DNA of 64,000 nt from BRH-c25 sp012519325 (lineage in GTDB: Bacteria; Bacillota; Clostridia; Lutisporales; Lutisporaceae): NCBI GenBank assembly GCA_050950645.1, contig JBMNHZ010000017.1, positions 186,001 through 250,000 on the forward strand, in the 5' to 3' direction. Positions 18,356 through 27,581 of this stretch are shown here, piece after piece. Below the pieces are notes generated by a model. That model ran no database searches. It was not told the origin of the DNA and worked only from the letters and a program-made list of their open reading frames with translations. Both the position numbers and the translations under genes were made by a program. Each line of letters starts with the position of its first letter. Position 1 is the stretch's first letter.

Positions 18356-19444
18356 ATGGTTGCCCAGGAAGGAAAAAAGATTAGAGTACTTATTGTTGAC
18401 GATTCAGCATTTATGCGTAAAATAATTTCAGATATACTTAAGACTGATACTGATATTGAAGTAGTAGCTACAGCAAGAAATGGCAAGGATGGGTTAGAAA
18501 AGGCAATAGCACTGCAGCCTGATATAATTACATTGGATTTGGAAATGCCTGTAATGAACGGGCTTGAGGCTCTTGTTGAGCTTATGAAGCTGAAGCCGGT
18601 TCCAAAGGTGATAATACTATCCAACCTTAGATATGAAGATGGAGATGCTGTTGTCAATGCATTAGAAATCGGCGCTATTGATTATGTAGCAAAACCGACT
18701 CGTTTATTAATGGAGCATCATGCAGAACAAATACGAGAAGAATTGATAAATAAAATAAAATTAATTTGCAGGTCAAAAGCGACATATTACCCGCAGATAA
18801 AATCAGAATACAAGCGGGTTTCTGATGTTAAAAAGTATAGTATTGAAAGCAAATCTGAAACTAGTTTGAAATATATAATAGCCATAGGTGCCTCCACAGG
18901 TGGACCTAAAGCACTTCAGGAAGTCTTAACAAAACTTCCGATGAATATTCCTGCAGCAATACTTGTAGTACAGCATATGCCTCCGGGTTTTACAAAATCC
19001 CTGGCAAAGAGGCTGGACAGCTTGTCTCGGATAGGCGTAAAAGAAGCAGAGGATGGAGATATTTTAATACCCGGTCGTGCTTATATCGCTCCGGGTAATC
19101 ATCATATGCTTATAGAAAAATATATGGATAATGAGTATAAAATCTCTTTGAATAAGGAAGCACCGGAAAACGGACACAGGCCATCAGTAAGCACTATGAT
19201 GAAATCAGTAGCAGAAACCGGGCATAAAAACATTATTGCAGTTATTATGACAGGCATGGGAAATGACGGAAGTGATGGAATGCTAAAAATTAAGGAAGCA
19301 GGGGGAAGGACGATTGCACAGGATGAAAGCACCTGCGTAGTTTATGGGATGCCAAAAGCGGCAGTAAATATTGGCGCTATAGATACAATAGCTCCTTTAC
19401 ATGATATAAAAACAGAAATATTAAAACGCATGGGGGTGTTATAG
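18356..19444 (+). CDS. cheB: chemotaxis methylesterase/deamidase CheB
   Basis: Response regulator that removes methyl groups from chemoreceptors when phosphorylated by CheA. The receiver domain (1-120) has VDDSAFMRKI and the acceptor Asp in IITLDLEMPVMNG. The catalytic domain has the Ser-His-Asp triad in AIGASTGGPKALQEVL, VVQHMPPGFT and MTGMGNDGSDG. Length is 362 residues. ATG 18356 directly follows the PilZ gene stop, with GGAG-like AGAAAGGATT upstream. Confidence 0.95.
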   Translation: MVAQEGKKIRVLIVDDSAFMRKIISDILKTDTDIEVVATARNGKDGLEKAIALQPDIITLDLEMPVMNGLEALVELMKLKPVPKVIILSNLRYEDGDAVVNALEIGAIDYVAKPTRLLMEHHAEQIREELINKIKLICRSKATYYPQIKSEYKRVSDVKKYSIESKSETSLKYIIAIGASTGGPKALQEVLTKLPMNIPAAILVVQHMPPGFTKSLAKRLDSLSRIGVKEAEDGDILIPGRAYIAPGNHHMLIEKYMDNEYKISLNKEAPENGHRPSVSTMMKSVAETGHKNIIAVIMTGMGNDGSDGMLKIKEAGGRTIAQDESTCVVYGMPKAAVNIGAIDTIAPLHDIKTEILKRMGVL

Positions 19445-19445
19445 T

Positions 19446-21458
19446 ATGGACATTAATCAGTATCTGGAAATATTCATCGAAGAGTCCTTGGAGCATTTGC
19501 AGGAATTAAATCAGAGTCTGCTGGATCTGGAGACAAATCCTGGTGATATGAAAACACTGAATGAAATTTTCAGAGTCGCTCATACATTAAAAGGCATGGC
19601 TGGCACAATGGGCTTTACAGGAATTGCAAATCTCACCCACCAGATGGAAAATGTACTTGATGCAATAAGAAACGGCAAAGTTGAAGTAAATTCAGCTATG
19701 ATTGACATACTGTTTGAATGTCTTGATTACCTAAGCAGTTCAATAAATGCCGTAGCCAGTACAGGGCAAGAAAGCAGCAGCGCAGATGCTATTATTGCAA
19801 GTCTTAACGGGATGCTTTTGAAAAAGCCTGAGGCAGAAGTTAAAGATGAAGATGCTAATGTTGACATTAAGGAAAGCAAAATGAAGTTTAACCAATATGA
19901 TGATAGCATAATTAAAAAAGCGATCCAGCAGAATATGGGAGTATATAAAATTACGCTAGTACTTTCAAAGGATTGTATGCTGAAATCCGCAAGAGCATTT
20001 ATTGTATTTCAGACAGTTGAAAGATATGGAGAAATATTCAAGGCTGAACCGAATGTTGAGGATATTGAAGATGAAAAATTTGATAACGAATTTACAATCG
20101 CAATAATAACTAAAGAACCTGAGGCAATGATTAAAAAAGAACTTGAATCCATAGCCGAAGTATTGGAAGTCAGATTTGAAAAGGTTGAATTACCTGAAGA
20201 ACAAAGCATCAACGATATTGATAAGAATATTAATAAGGAAAAGGAAGCCTTGACAGCTTCAACTGAAGAAAAGGAAAATGGGGATGAAACACGTGGAAAA
20301 ACAACCAAAATGGGTAAGACAGTGAGAGTGGATATCGACAGGCTGGACAACCTTATGAATCTGGTAAGCGAGCTGATAATAATAAAAACAAGATTGGAGG
20401 GGGTAGGCACCGATTCTAAAAACCAGGATATGATAGAAGCGGTGGAATACCTTGAAAGAATTACCACCAGCCTCCATGATGCGGTAATGAAGGTCAGAAT
20501 GGTTCCGGTAGAAAGAGTATTTAACAGGTTCCCAAGGATGGTAAGGGATCTATCCAAGAACCTGTCAAAGGATATAATACTTAACATGTCAGGTGAAGAG
20601 ACAGAACTGGACAGAACGGTTATCGATGAAATTGGAGATCCTCTGATACACTTAATAAGAAACGCCATAGACCATGGAATTGAGGAAAAAGAAGAGAGAA
20701 TAAAAAATAACAAGCCGGTTAACGGAACAGTCAATCTAAGAGCATATCAGGATGGAAACAGTGTTGTTATCGAGGTGGAAGACGACGGAGCAGGTATAGA
20801 TATTGAGAAAATCAAGCGAAAGGCAGTGGAAAAGGGTATACTGTCAAGTACTGATGCAAATGAGCTGGAGGAGAAAGATGCAGTTGATTTGCTTTTCAAT
20901 CCGGGCTTCAGCACTGCAGACAAGATATCAGGCCTTTCAGGGAGAGGAGTTGGTCTTGATGTTGTAAGAACTAAAATTGAATCGCTTAATGGATTGGTTG
21001 AGGTAGAGAATTCAAAGGGCAAAGGAAGCAAATTCATAATAAGATTGCCGCTTACCCTTGCAATTATTCAGGCCCTGCTTGTAAATATCGGTGATGAGAA
21101 ATTCGCAATACCACTTAATGTAATAAGAGACATAATAGAAATCGAAGCATCTGCTATAAGAAATGTACATGGACAAGACGTAGTATTGAACAGGGGTATT
21201 GTACTGCCGATTGTAAGGATTTCGAAGATGCTTGATGTGGAGAATGCAGTCAGTGATGAAAGTGAAGAGCTGACAGCTGTTGTTGTAAAAAAAGGTGAAA
21301 AGAATGCGGCATTTATTGTAGATAGCCTTATGGGACAGCAGGAAATAGTCATAAAAACCCTCGGAAAGTTCTTGTCGGGCATTAAATACATAGCAGGTGC
21401 AACCATCCTTGGTGATGGACAGGTTGCACTGATAATTGATTCAAATTCACTAATTTAA
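19446..21458 (+). CDS. cheA: chemotaxis histidine kinase CheA
   Basis: Sensor kinase of chemotaxis; phosphorylates CheY and CheB. The Hpt domain carries the phosphorylated His46 in RVAHTLKGMAGTMG. A CheY/CheB-binding P2 domain follows, then the P3 dimerisation helices (around residues 290-350) and the P4 ATPase domain with N box LIHLIRNAIDHGIE, G1 VEVEDDGAGID and G2 GLSGRGVGLDVV. The C-terminal P5 is a CheW-like domain. Length is 670 residues. The start is ATG 19446, one base after cheB. Confidence 0.96.
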   Translation: MDINQYLEIFIEESLEHLQELNQSLLDLETNPGDMKTLNEIFRVAHTLKGMAGTMGFTGIANLTHQMENVLDAIRNGKVEVNSAMIDILFECLDYLSSSINAVASTGQESSSADAIIASLNGMLLKKPEAEVKDEDANVDIKESKMKFNQYDDSIIKKAIQQNMGVYKITLVLSKDCMLKSARAFIVFQTVERYGEIFKAEPNVEDIEDEKFDNEFTIAIITKEPEAMIKKELESIAEVLEVRFEKVELPEEQSINDIDKNINKEKEALTASTEEKENGDETRGKTTKMGKTVRVDIDRLDNLMNLVSELIIIKTRLEGVGTDSKNQDMIEAVEYLERITTSLHDAVMKVRMVPVERVFNRFPRMVRDLSKNLSKDIILNMSGEETELDRTVIDEIGDPLIHLIRNAIDHGIEEKEERIKNNKPVNGTVNLRAYQDGNSVVIEVEDDGAGIDIEKIKRKAVEKGILSSTDANELEEKDAVDLLFNPGFSTADKISGLSGRGVGLDVVRTKIESLNGLVEVENSKGKGSKFIIRLPLTLAIIQALLVNIGDEKFAIPLNVIRDIIEIEASAIRNVHGQDVVLNRGIVLPIVRISKMLDVENAVSDESEELTAVVVKKGEKNAAFIVDSLMGQQEIVIKTLGKFLSGIKYIAGATILGDGQVALIIDSNSLI

Positions 21459-21471
21459 GGAGGTCATTCTT

Positions 21472-21915
21472 TTGGAAGCATCAATATTTACTAAGCAGTT
21501 TGTCATTTTCAAACTTGATAACGAGGAATATGGAATTGATATCCTGAGAGTAAAAGAAATCAAAGAAATGATGAGCATAACAAGAATTCCAAAAGCAGCT
21601 CACTATGTAAGAGGTGTTATAAATCTCAGAGGAGAAGTCATACCTGTAATAGATCTTCGTAAAAGATTTAATCTTGATGAGGGAAATGAAGATGACAACA
21701 CCAGAATAATAATAGTATCAGTGGATGACATTGTTGTCGGACTTATTGCCGATTATTCTTCCGAAGTAGTTGAAATAAGCAGCAATGCAATTGAAGAAGC
21801 ACCCGATGGAGCAGGAACCGTGGACCGGAATTATATTTCCGGTATAGGAAAAGTAGGTGAAAGACTTATAATACTGCTGGATGTTGTGAAATTAATCACC
21901 AATCCGGCAGCTTAA
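21472..21915 (+). CDS. cheW: chemotaxis coupling protein CheW
   Basis: Adapter linking chemoreceptors to CheA. The 147-residue protein is a single CheW domain with KQFVIFKLDNEEYGIDILRV, the MMSITRIPKAAHYVRGVINL block and GEVIPVIDLRKRF. It starts at TTG 21472 after AAGGAGGTC. It lies between cheA and cheC as in Bacillus-type operons. Confidence 0.95.
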   Translation: MEASIFTKQFVIFKLDNEEYGIDILRVKEIKEMMSITRIPKAAHYVRGVINLRGEVIPVIDLRKRFNLDEGNEDDNTRIIIVSVDDIVVGLIADYSSEVVEISSNAIEEAPDGAGTVDRNYISGIGKVGERLIILLDVVKLITNPAA

Positions 21916-21928
21916 GAGGGTGATCATA

Positions 21929-22543
21929 ATGGGAATTTCAATTGAAGAATTAAACAGCATGCAAATTGATGTACTAAAGGAAATTGGAAATATAGGGGCA
22001 GGAAATGCGGCAACGGCTTTATCAAAAATGATTTCAAAGAGAATCGATATGGATGTTCCTAAGGTTAATATTCTGGAATTCAAAAATGTTCCGGAACTAG
22101 TTGGAGGACCAGAAACAGAGGTTGTCGGCATTTACTTTAAAGTAAATGGTGATATTGGCGGAAGCATAATGGTGATTATTGACAAGAAGTCGGCAAGAAA
22201 ACTTACAAACTTGCTAATGGACAGAAATAGTGAAGAAGATGATTTGGATGAAATGGATTTATCAGCTTTGCAGGAGGTTGGAAATATATTATCAGGTTCT
22301 TATTTATCATCCTTATCAACATTAACAAATCTGAACCTGACAGTATCGGTGCCATCTCTGGCAGTAGATATGGCAGGAGCAATAATAAGCGTACCTGTAA
22401 TACTATTCGGACAGGTTGGTGATAAGGTAATGCTTATTGAAACTTACTTCAGTGAAGGTACATACCATGTAAAAAGCAACTTCTTTTTAATACCTCACGA
22501 GGATTCTTTTGAGATTCTACTTAAGAGCTTGGGAGTATTTTAA
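21929..22543 (+). CDS. cheC: CheY-P phosphatase CheC
   Basis: Phosphatase of CheY-P and partner of CheD in adaptation. Both E-x2-N active-site helices are present: LKEIGNIGAGNAATALSK and LQEVGNILSGSYLSSLST. The 204-residue length is normal. ATG 21929 follows AGAGGGTGATC. The in-frame GTG at 21920 lies within the ribosome site and is rejected. Confidence 0.94.
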   Translation: MGISIEELNSMQIDVLKEIGNIGAGNAATALSKMISKRIDMDVPKVNILEFKNVPELVGGPETEVVGIYFKVNGDIGGSIMVIIDKKSARKLTNLLMDRNSEEDDLDEMDLSALQEVGNILSGSYLSSLSTLTNLNLTVSVPSLAVDMAGAIISVPVILFGQVGDKVMLIETYFSEGTYHVKSNFFLIPHEDSFEILLKSLGVF

Positions 22544-22545
22544 GT

Positions 22546-23031
22546 ATGATCGATATAATTAAGGTCGGAATGGCTGATTTGAATACAACTTATTGTCCCG
22601 GAGTGCTTACTACCCTAGGGCTTGGATCTTGTGTAGGCATATGTCTTTATGATGTCTCCACAAAGATTTCAGGATTGGTACATATTATGTTACCAAGTAG
22701 TTTACAAATAAAGAATAACAGCAATGAAGCAAAATTTGCAGACACAGGAATAGTGAAATTAATGGAAGTAATGATAAAAATGGGAGCAAACAGGAGAAAG
22801 CTAATCAGCAAGATAGCAGGTGGGGCCCAGATGTTTAACTTCAATGATTCCAGCGAAATAATGAGAATAGGCATGAGAAATATTGCAGCTACTAAGGAAA
22901 CTCTTAAAAAACTAAATATTCCGCTTGTTTCGGAAGATACAGGAGGAAACTATGGACGTACTATTGAATTATACTCAGAAACTGGTATATTATTAGTAAA
23001 AACCATAGGCTATGGAACAAAGCAAATATAA
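22546..23031 (+). CDS. cheD: chemoreceptor glutamine deamidase CheD
   Basis: Deamidates receptor glutamines and stimulates CheC. The Cys-His active site is visible as GLGSCVGICLYD followed by SGLVHIMLPSS. It also has KISKIAGGAQMFNF and a C-terminal NYGRTIELYSETGILLVK. Length is 161 residues. ATG 22546 is 2 bases after cheC, consistent with CheC-CheD complex formation. Confidence 0.95.
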   Translation: MIDIIKVGMADLNTTYCPGVLTTLGLGSCVGICLYDVSTKISGLVHIMLPSSLQIKNNSNEAKFADTGIVKLMEVMIKMGANRRKLISKIAGGAQMFNFNDSSEIMRIGMRNIAATKETLKKLNIPLVSEDTGGNYGRTIELYSETGILLVKTIGYGTKQI

Positions 23032-23041
23032 TTCAAGAAAT

Positions 23042-23089
23042 ATGTTTTGCATACTGTAAATACATTAAATGGTGTTTAATGCAAAACAT
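23042..23089. repeat. 48-bp palindromic element, copy A (after cheD)
   Basis: Perfect 11-bp arms ATGTTTTGCAT and ATGCAAAACAT are separated by 26 bases. The same 11-26-11 layout with related spacer positions recurs before pyrH and pnp. Here it fills the cheD to membrane-protein gap, right before the GGAG of the next gene. It could be an RNA hairpin, a dimeric regulator site or a small repeat family. Confidence 0.6.
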
Positions 23090-23105
23090 GCTGAATGGAG
23101 TTATT

Positions 23106-23492
23106 ATGAAATTGATTGATTTTTTGCCAATCATGATTATCACAGCAGCACTTGTTATTAATGTTTATATGGGTATAAAAAATCATGTCGGTTTTTCTAT
23201 ACTGATGATAAGGTGCATAGTTGTTACCATAGTATTCGGTGTGTTTGGTTTCTTAATAACAAAAACCGTTTCAAATATTGTTGAGTATTACAGAATAAGT
23301 ATGGATATCCAAAATAAAGATAAAGTAGAAACGACAACAGAAAACAAATCGGAAAAGGGCAAAATAAATCCTATTTTGGATATAAAAGTGCCTCCTTTAG
23401 ATGATAAAGCACTGGAAAGCATTGATTATGACAGCGATGATGAATTTGTCGAAGTTAATCCTGCCGATATGGGCAAATATGGCAAACAGTAA
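23106..23492 (+). CDS. small membrane protein of unknown function in the fla/che operon
   Basis: A 128-residue protein with two membrane helices (residues about 4-25 and 38-58) and an acidic, Lys/Glu-rich cytoplasmic tail ending in a run of Asp/Glu. I do not recognise a named family. Similar short membrane proteins are common between cheD and sigD in Clostridia. ATG 23106 has GGAG six bases upstream. An in-frame ATG at 23079 falls inside the right arm of the palindromic element and is unlikely. Role unknown; context suggests motility. Confidence 0.7.
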   Translation: MKLIDFLPIMIITAALVINVYMGIKNHVGFSILMIRCIVVTIVFGVFGFLITKTVSNIVEYYRISMDIQNKDKVETTTENKSEKGKINPILDIKVPPLDDKALESIDYDSDDEFVEVNPADMGKYGKQ

Positions 23493-23536
23493 TAACATGG
23501 ATTAGCTCATACTACTACACGGAGGTAAAAGACAAT

Positions 23537-24271
23537 ATGACCAATCTCTGGGAAGCATATAACAAGACTAAATCTGCAAGTATTCGCGAGGAACTTATAC
23601 TTAAATATACACATTTGGTAAAATATGTTGCAGGCAGATTATATGCAAGCTACGGGAACAATGTAGAGTTCGATGACCTTGTAAGTTACGGTATATTCGG
23701 ACTGATAGATGCCATTGATAAATATGATGTTGGGAGAGGGGTTAAATTTGAAACCTATGCACAGCTGAGGATAAGAGGTGCTATCATTGATCAGCTGAGA
23801 GAAATAGACTGGCTTCCCCGCTCAGTAAGACAAAAATCAAGAGAACTGGAAAAAGCTTATAGTGATTTGGAAAACAAGCTGGGCAGGCCGGCTACCGATG
23901 AAGAAATGGCACACAGCTTTGGATTATCGGTTGAAGACTTTCAAAAGAAGATTCAGAATATTACCACTTATTCAATAATTTCTCTGGATGATCTGCTGGA
24001 ACAGAAGAGAGAGATTATTGGCAGCGAAGAGTACAAGCAGAAGGATACTCCCGAAAATATAGTTGAAAGCAAAGAAGTAAAGGAAATACTTACTGACACA
24101 ATCAGCACTTTACCGGAAAAAGAAAAAAAGGTGGTCTCACTTTACTACTATAATGAACTTACATACAAAGAGATAGGAAAACTGCTAAATATTTCGGAAT
24201 CAAGGGTTTCACAACTTCATACAAAAGCAATTATCAGGATGAAAAACAAATTGCGGGTAGTATTTGAATAA
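23537..24271 (+). CDS. sigD: flagellar sigma factor SigD (FliA, sigma-28)
   Basis: Late-class flagellar sigma factor that transcribes flagellin, motility and autolysin genes. Region 2 contains YASYGNNVEFDDLVSYGIFG then YDVGRGVKFETYAQLRIRGA. Region 3 starts with LREIDWLPRSVRQKSRELEK. Region 4 contains NELTYKEIGKLLNISESRVS. Length is 244 residues, the usual size for FliA. ACGGAGGTAAAAG precedes ATG 23537. No anti-sigma FlgM gene is in this window. Confidence 0.95.
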   Translation: MTNLWEAYNKTKSASIREELILKYTHLVKYVAGRLYASYGNNVEFDDLVSYGIFGLIDAIDKYDVGRGVKFETYAQLRIRGAIIDQLREIDWLPRSVRQKSRELEKAYSDLENKLGRPATDEEMAHSFGLSVEDFQKKIQNITTYSIISLDDLLEQKREIIGSEEYKQKDTPENIVESKEVKEILTDTISTLPEKEKKVVSLYYYNELTYKEIGKLLNISESRVSQLHTKAIIRMKNKLRVVFE

Positions 24272-24287
24272 TAGGGTGGTGTTAAGA

Positions 24288-26096
24288 ATGAGTAGTGAGC
24301 ATATCATACTCGAAGGCAATAACTATGATAAAATTATAGCTCAGGCAATGAAGCATTTTAATGTCAGGAAAGAAGAACTCAAAATTGAAGTCCTGGAAAG
24401 CAAGAAGAATATATTTTCATCTTACTACAAGATTAAAATCATGAAGGAAGATAAGAAGACACTGAAGGTAATTGAAAACAGCATTGACAATATGCTTAAC
24501 GAGATCCACAAATTGGAAGGCAGAAATATTGATTTCGATTTTAGAGAGGACGGAGTATACATAAAAGCAGAAAAAGGAGTTACGCTTGCAGATATTGTAA
24601 CTGCGATAGACTTGCGTAGGATTCAGAGCGTCGATTTGACGAAAGTTAAGCAAATTCTGGAGAGCGGAAACCTTGACAATTGGGTAAAGGTAGCCGATTA
24701 TCAGGATGAAAAAAAGATAGACAGCGAATGCCTGGTAAAACTCTCTAAGGATAAGATGAAAGCATATATTTTTGTAACAAAACCTATAGGCGGTAAGGAA
24801 ATCACAAAAGAAGCAATAATGGAGGCTCTTAAACAGAATAATGTTGTCTTCAATATAAAGGATTACGAAATAGAAAAAGCAGTAGAACAGAAAATATATG
24901 ACAGAGAAATACTAGTGGCTGAAGGAATCGAACCGCAGCCAGGAAAGGACGCGGAGCTTGTATACCATTTTGACACATCTACTGAAAAGTCAGTCAGTAT
25001 AGATAAAGACGGAAGAATTGACTATCGTGAGCTATCTTTGATAAAAAATGTCAAGGCAGGGGATAAGCTGGTAACCTTAATACCTCATACCGAGGGTATT
25101 CCGGGAAAAAACACAGCAGGTGAACCGGTTTCCGGTAAAGATGGAAAGAAACTTGCCCTGCCCAGGGGTAAAAATGTGATAGTGAGTGAAGACGGGCTTG
25201 AAGCTACTGCTGCAGTTGACGGTGAAGTAAAAATCATTGATGGAAAAGTAAATGTTTTCTCGGTTTATGAAGTAAAACATAATGTGGACAACTCCACCGG
25301 CAATATAAGATTTAATGGTAAAGTGGTTGTAATGGGCAATGTTCTAACGGGTTTCTTAATAGAGGCAGAAGGAGACGTTGAAGTATATGGTGTTGTTGAA
25401 GGAGCACAGATAAAATCCAAAGGCAATATCATCCTTCATAGAGGGATACAGGGTATGAACAGAGGAGAACTCTACTGTGAAGGAGATCTCATAGCCAAGT
25501 TTATAGAAAACAGTAAGATAGATGTAAGAGGAAATATACAAAGTGATGCAATAATGCACAGCCAGGTTACCTGCGGAAAGAAGCTGGAGGCAGCCGGAAG
25601 GAAGGGCCTTCTTGTTGGAGGCACCTTTAAAGTGGGTGAAGAAATTAATGCAAAGGTTATCGGTTCACCGATGGCAACAGTCACAGAACTGGAAGTGGGC
25701 ATCAGTCCGACTATGAGAAAGAAATACGATGAAATAAAGAATGAGTTAAAGCAGATTAACAATAATCTTGACAAGACCGCTAAGGCAGTTGAACTTCTGA
25801 CGAAAATGAGCAGGAATATGGAGCTTCCGGCGGATAAAAAAGAACTTCTCTCCAAATCAGTACAGCTTAAGCTTCAACTTCAGAAAAGGCAAGAGCAGAT
25901 TATGAAGGAACAGAATGAATTGGAGGGATATTTCGAAGAGCTTTCAAAAGGAAAAATAAAGGTGTATGATGTGATTTATCCTGGCAGCAGGATAATAATC
26001 GGAAGCAGCACGATGCACATAAAGGATTCCATGAAATTTGTTTCATTTTGCAGAATAGATGCCGAGATAAAAATGCTTTCCTATAAAGATATCTGA
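24288..26096 (+). CDS. fapA: FapA (DUF342) family protein with N-terminal RNA-binding-like domain
   Basis: Member of the FapA/DUF342 family. In Vibrio FapA has a polar-flagellum regulatory role; the Gram-positive role is not settled. An N-terminal Jag-like segment (HIILEGNNYDKIIAQAMKHF, then RKEELKIEVLESKKN) is followed by the DUF342 domain: a beta-helix of GxV repeats around FNGKVVVMGNVLTGFLIEAE and GDVEVYGVVEGAQIKSKGNI. A C-terminal coiled coil is followed by the conserved YPGSRIIIGSSTMHIKD. ATG 24288 follows GGGTGGTG. The TTG at 24264, inside sigD, is rejected. Length is 602 residues. Confidence 0.85.
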   Translation: MSSEHIILEGNNYDKIIAQAMKHFNVRKEELKIEVLESKKNIFSSYYKIKIMKEDKKTLKVIENSIDNMLNEIHKLEGRNIDFDFREDGVYIKAEKGVTLADIVTAIDLRRIQSVDLTKVKQILESGNLDNWVKVADYQDEKKIDSECLVKLSKDKMKAYIFVTKPIGGKEITKEAIMEALKQNNVVFNIKDYEIEKAVEQKIYDREILVAEGIEPQPGKDAELVYHFDTSTEKSVSIDKDGRIDYRELSLIKNVKAGDKLVTLIPHTEGIPGKNTAGEPVSGKDGKKLALPRGKNVIVSEDGLEATAAVDGEVKIIDGKVNVFSVYEVKHNVDNSTGNIRFNGKVVVMGNVLTGFLIEAEGDVEVYGVVEGAQIKSKGNIILHRGIQGMNRGELYCEGDLIAKFIENSKIDVRGNIQSDAIMHSQVTCGKKLEAAGRKGLLVGGTFKVGEEINAKVIGSPMATVTELEVGISPTMRKKYDEIKNELKQINNNLDKTAKAVELLTKMSRNMELPADKKELLSKSVQLKLQLQKRQEQIMKEQNELEGYFEELSKGKIKVYDVIYPGSRIIIGSSTMHIKDSMKFVSFCRIDAEIKMLSYKDI

Positions 26097-26120
26097 TATA
26101 TTGTAAGAGGAGTGATTGTT

Positions 26121-26441
26121 ATGTCTATGAGGCCTGTTGATTTTCAGACAATAATACCAAAGCTTCCGGAAATACATAAATCTAAAAGCGCGGAAAATGA
26201 GCTGGTAAAGAATAATCTAAATATCAACATACAAAAAGAGCAGCAGCAATACGTGCAAAACACGAGACAGGTAGTAGAAGCAAATAAAGCTCAGGAAGCA
26301 AGAATCAACAAGGATGAGAAACAGAAAAAGAGGCAGAGAAATCAGAAGGATGGACACAAGGAAGGTCAACCTGAGGACAAAGATAGACATGATAAAAAAA
26401 ATAAAAGGAATCCTCTTGGAAGTATAGATATTAGAATATAA
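26121..26441 (+). CDS. small highly charged protein in the fla/che operon
   Basis: A 106-residue protein with an N-terminal MSMRPVDFQTIIPK, a Gln-rich middle and a Lys/Arg/Asp-rich tail (NKDEKQKKRQRNQKDGHKEG) ending in NPLGSIDIRI. It is probably disordered. No family is recognised with certainty; short proteins of this kind lie between fapA and the SwrB-like gene in several Clostridia. ATG 26121 has AGAGGAGTGA upstream. Function unknown. Confidence 0.7.
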   Translation: MSMRPVDFQTIIPKLPEIHKSKSAENELVKNNLNINIQKEQQQYVQNTRQVVEANKAQEARINKDEKQKKRQRNQKDGHKEGQPEDKDRHDKKNKRNPLGSIDIRI

Positions 26442-26454
26442 ACGGGGTGCTCTG

Positions 26455-26961
26455 ATGATTAACTATGTATTATTGGCTATTGGGGTATTTGTGATACTGG
26501 CTGCCTTAATCATGATATTTCTTGATAAAGTAAAGGGTGAGGATATATATTTCAGCATTGACGTAAAGGAGCAGGAGATTAAAAAGGTAATTGAAGATGC
26601 TGATGAAATCATATCCGAACTTAATTACACTTCAGAAATGGTAGTACAGGAAATTGAACAAAGATTAAATGGCTTCAGGGAGGAGTTAAAGAAACTGAAC
26701 AATCCTGTTAATACTTCCCCAATAGTTAAAAAGACTGCAGCATCTGCCATAACAACTGCTGCTTCAGCCGGCAAAAAGAAGAGGATCACAAATGACAGCT
26801 CTGATATGGATACTGCATTGGATGAAAAGCTCAGTCAAAAGCAATTAGAGGTTCTTGAGTATGCCTCTCAAGGCATGAGTGTGACTGAAATTGCTAAGCA
26901 GATGAATATAGGACAAGGAGAGGTTATGCTGATATTGTCCTTGAAAAATGAGGTAGAATAA
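26455..26961 (+). CDS. SwrB-like membrane protein (DUF6115 type)
   Basis: The 168-residue protein has one N-terminal membrane helix (residues 3-22), a coiled coil (about 38-80), a low-complexity linker and a C-terminal helix-turn-helix-like end (QLEVLEYASQGMSVTEIAKQ, then MNIGQGEVMLILSL). Its architecture, length and place downstream of sigD match SwrB (YlxL) of B. subtilis, which promotes assembly or activation of the flagellar export apparatus. Homology to SwrB is an inference from architecture and position. ATG 26455 follows ACGGGGTGCTCTG. Confidence 0.72.
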   Translation: MINYVLLAIGVFVILAALIMIFLDKVKGEDIYFSIDVKEQEIKKVIEDADEIISELNYTSEMVVQEIEQRLNGFREELKKLNNPVNTSPIVKKTAASAITTAASAGKKKRITNDSSDMDTALDEKLSQKQLEVLEYASQGMSVTEIAKQMNIGQGEVMLILSLKNEVE

Positions 26962-27362
26962 TGGGAAACTACAACCTGAAAAACATAATGCTTGGTGTAG
27001 GAATAGGCATTGTATTTTCATCAATGCTTAATATTAGCATGGGAAACAGAGAAATGACAATGGAAGAAATAAGAAATGAGGCAATGAAACATGGCCTGTT
27101 TGTATTTTCAAAAGAAGAAATTATAAGCAGCCGGAATCAGGAGAATGATGTTTCAGTTGAAAAGATTAGGCTGGAAATAAAAAAAGGCATGAGCTCTGAG
27201 AATATAGCAGATCTTCTCGTGCAAAAGGGTATAATTGATGAATCGGGTGCGTTCCTTGACAGACTTAAGGAGACAAATGCGGAAACAAAGCTTAAGGAAG
27301 GTATTTACGAGATACCTAAAGGCTCCGGCTATGATGAAATAATTAACATGCTTACAAAATGA
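26961..27362 (+). CDS. MltG/YceG LysM-like domain-only membrane protein
   Basis: A 133-residue protein with an N-terminal membrane segment (about 8-26) and one C-terminal domain. Its pattern KIRLEIKKGMSSENIADLLV, then a GII-Q-like VQKGIIDESGAFLDRL and LKEGIYEIPKGSGYDEIINM, matches the LysM-like N-terminal domain of endolytic transglycosylase MltG. The catalytic YceG domain is absent, so it may bind glycan strands without cutting. It overlaps the SwrB-like gene by one base. It is the last gene of the motility cluster. Confidence 0.65.
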   Translation: MGNYNLKNIMLGVGIGIVFSSMLNISMGNREMTMEEIRNEAMKHGLFVFSKEEIISSRNQENDVSVEKIRLEIKKGMSSENIADLLVQKGIIDESGAFLDRLKETNAETKLKEGIYEIPKGSGYDEIINMLTK

Positions 27363-27446
27363 AAAATTCGTCAATATATATTACTATTAGCACAATGAAA
27401 ATTGAATTACATAAATAATAAATTTTTAGTAAGAATAGAATATATA

Positions 27447-27475
27447 TTGCCAATAAATATGTTATATGATAAACT
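27447..27475 (+). promoter_or_regulatory. candidate sigma-A promoter for rpsB
   Basis: TTGCCA (27447-27452) and TAAACT (27470-27475) are separated by 17 bases in an AT-rich gap after the motility cluster. It would give a leader of about 100 bases before rpsB. Confidence 0.45.
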
Positions 27476-27503
27476 GTTAAAGGTGAAAAACACACATGGT
27501 CTG

Positions 27504-27541
27504 ATCCTCTGGGAGGTGCTTTTAAAAAGTCCCCAAAGGAT
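27504..27541 (+). promoter_or_regulatory. structured 5' leader hairpin before rpsB
   Basis: ATCCTCTGGGA (27504-27514) pairs with TCCCCAAAGGAT (27530-27541) across a 15-base loop, about 40 bases before the rpsB start. A leader hairpin here would fit ribosomal protein autoregulation by S2. It has no U-run, so it is not a terminator. Assignment to a named leader family is not possible by eye. Confidence 0.4.
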
Positions 27542-27581
27542 ATGATGATCATGGAGGAAAAACATAGGAGGTGAATTATTA

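Noticed and set aside
27363..27581. tRNA or other stable RNA gene in the rpsB upstream gap
   Set aside because: No cloverleaf or T-loop sequence; only the promoter and leader stem were supported.
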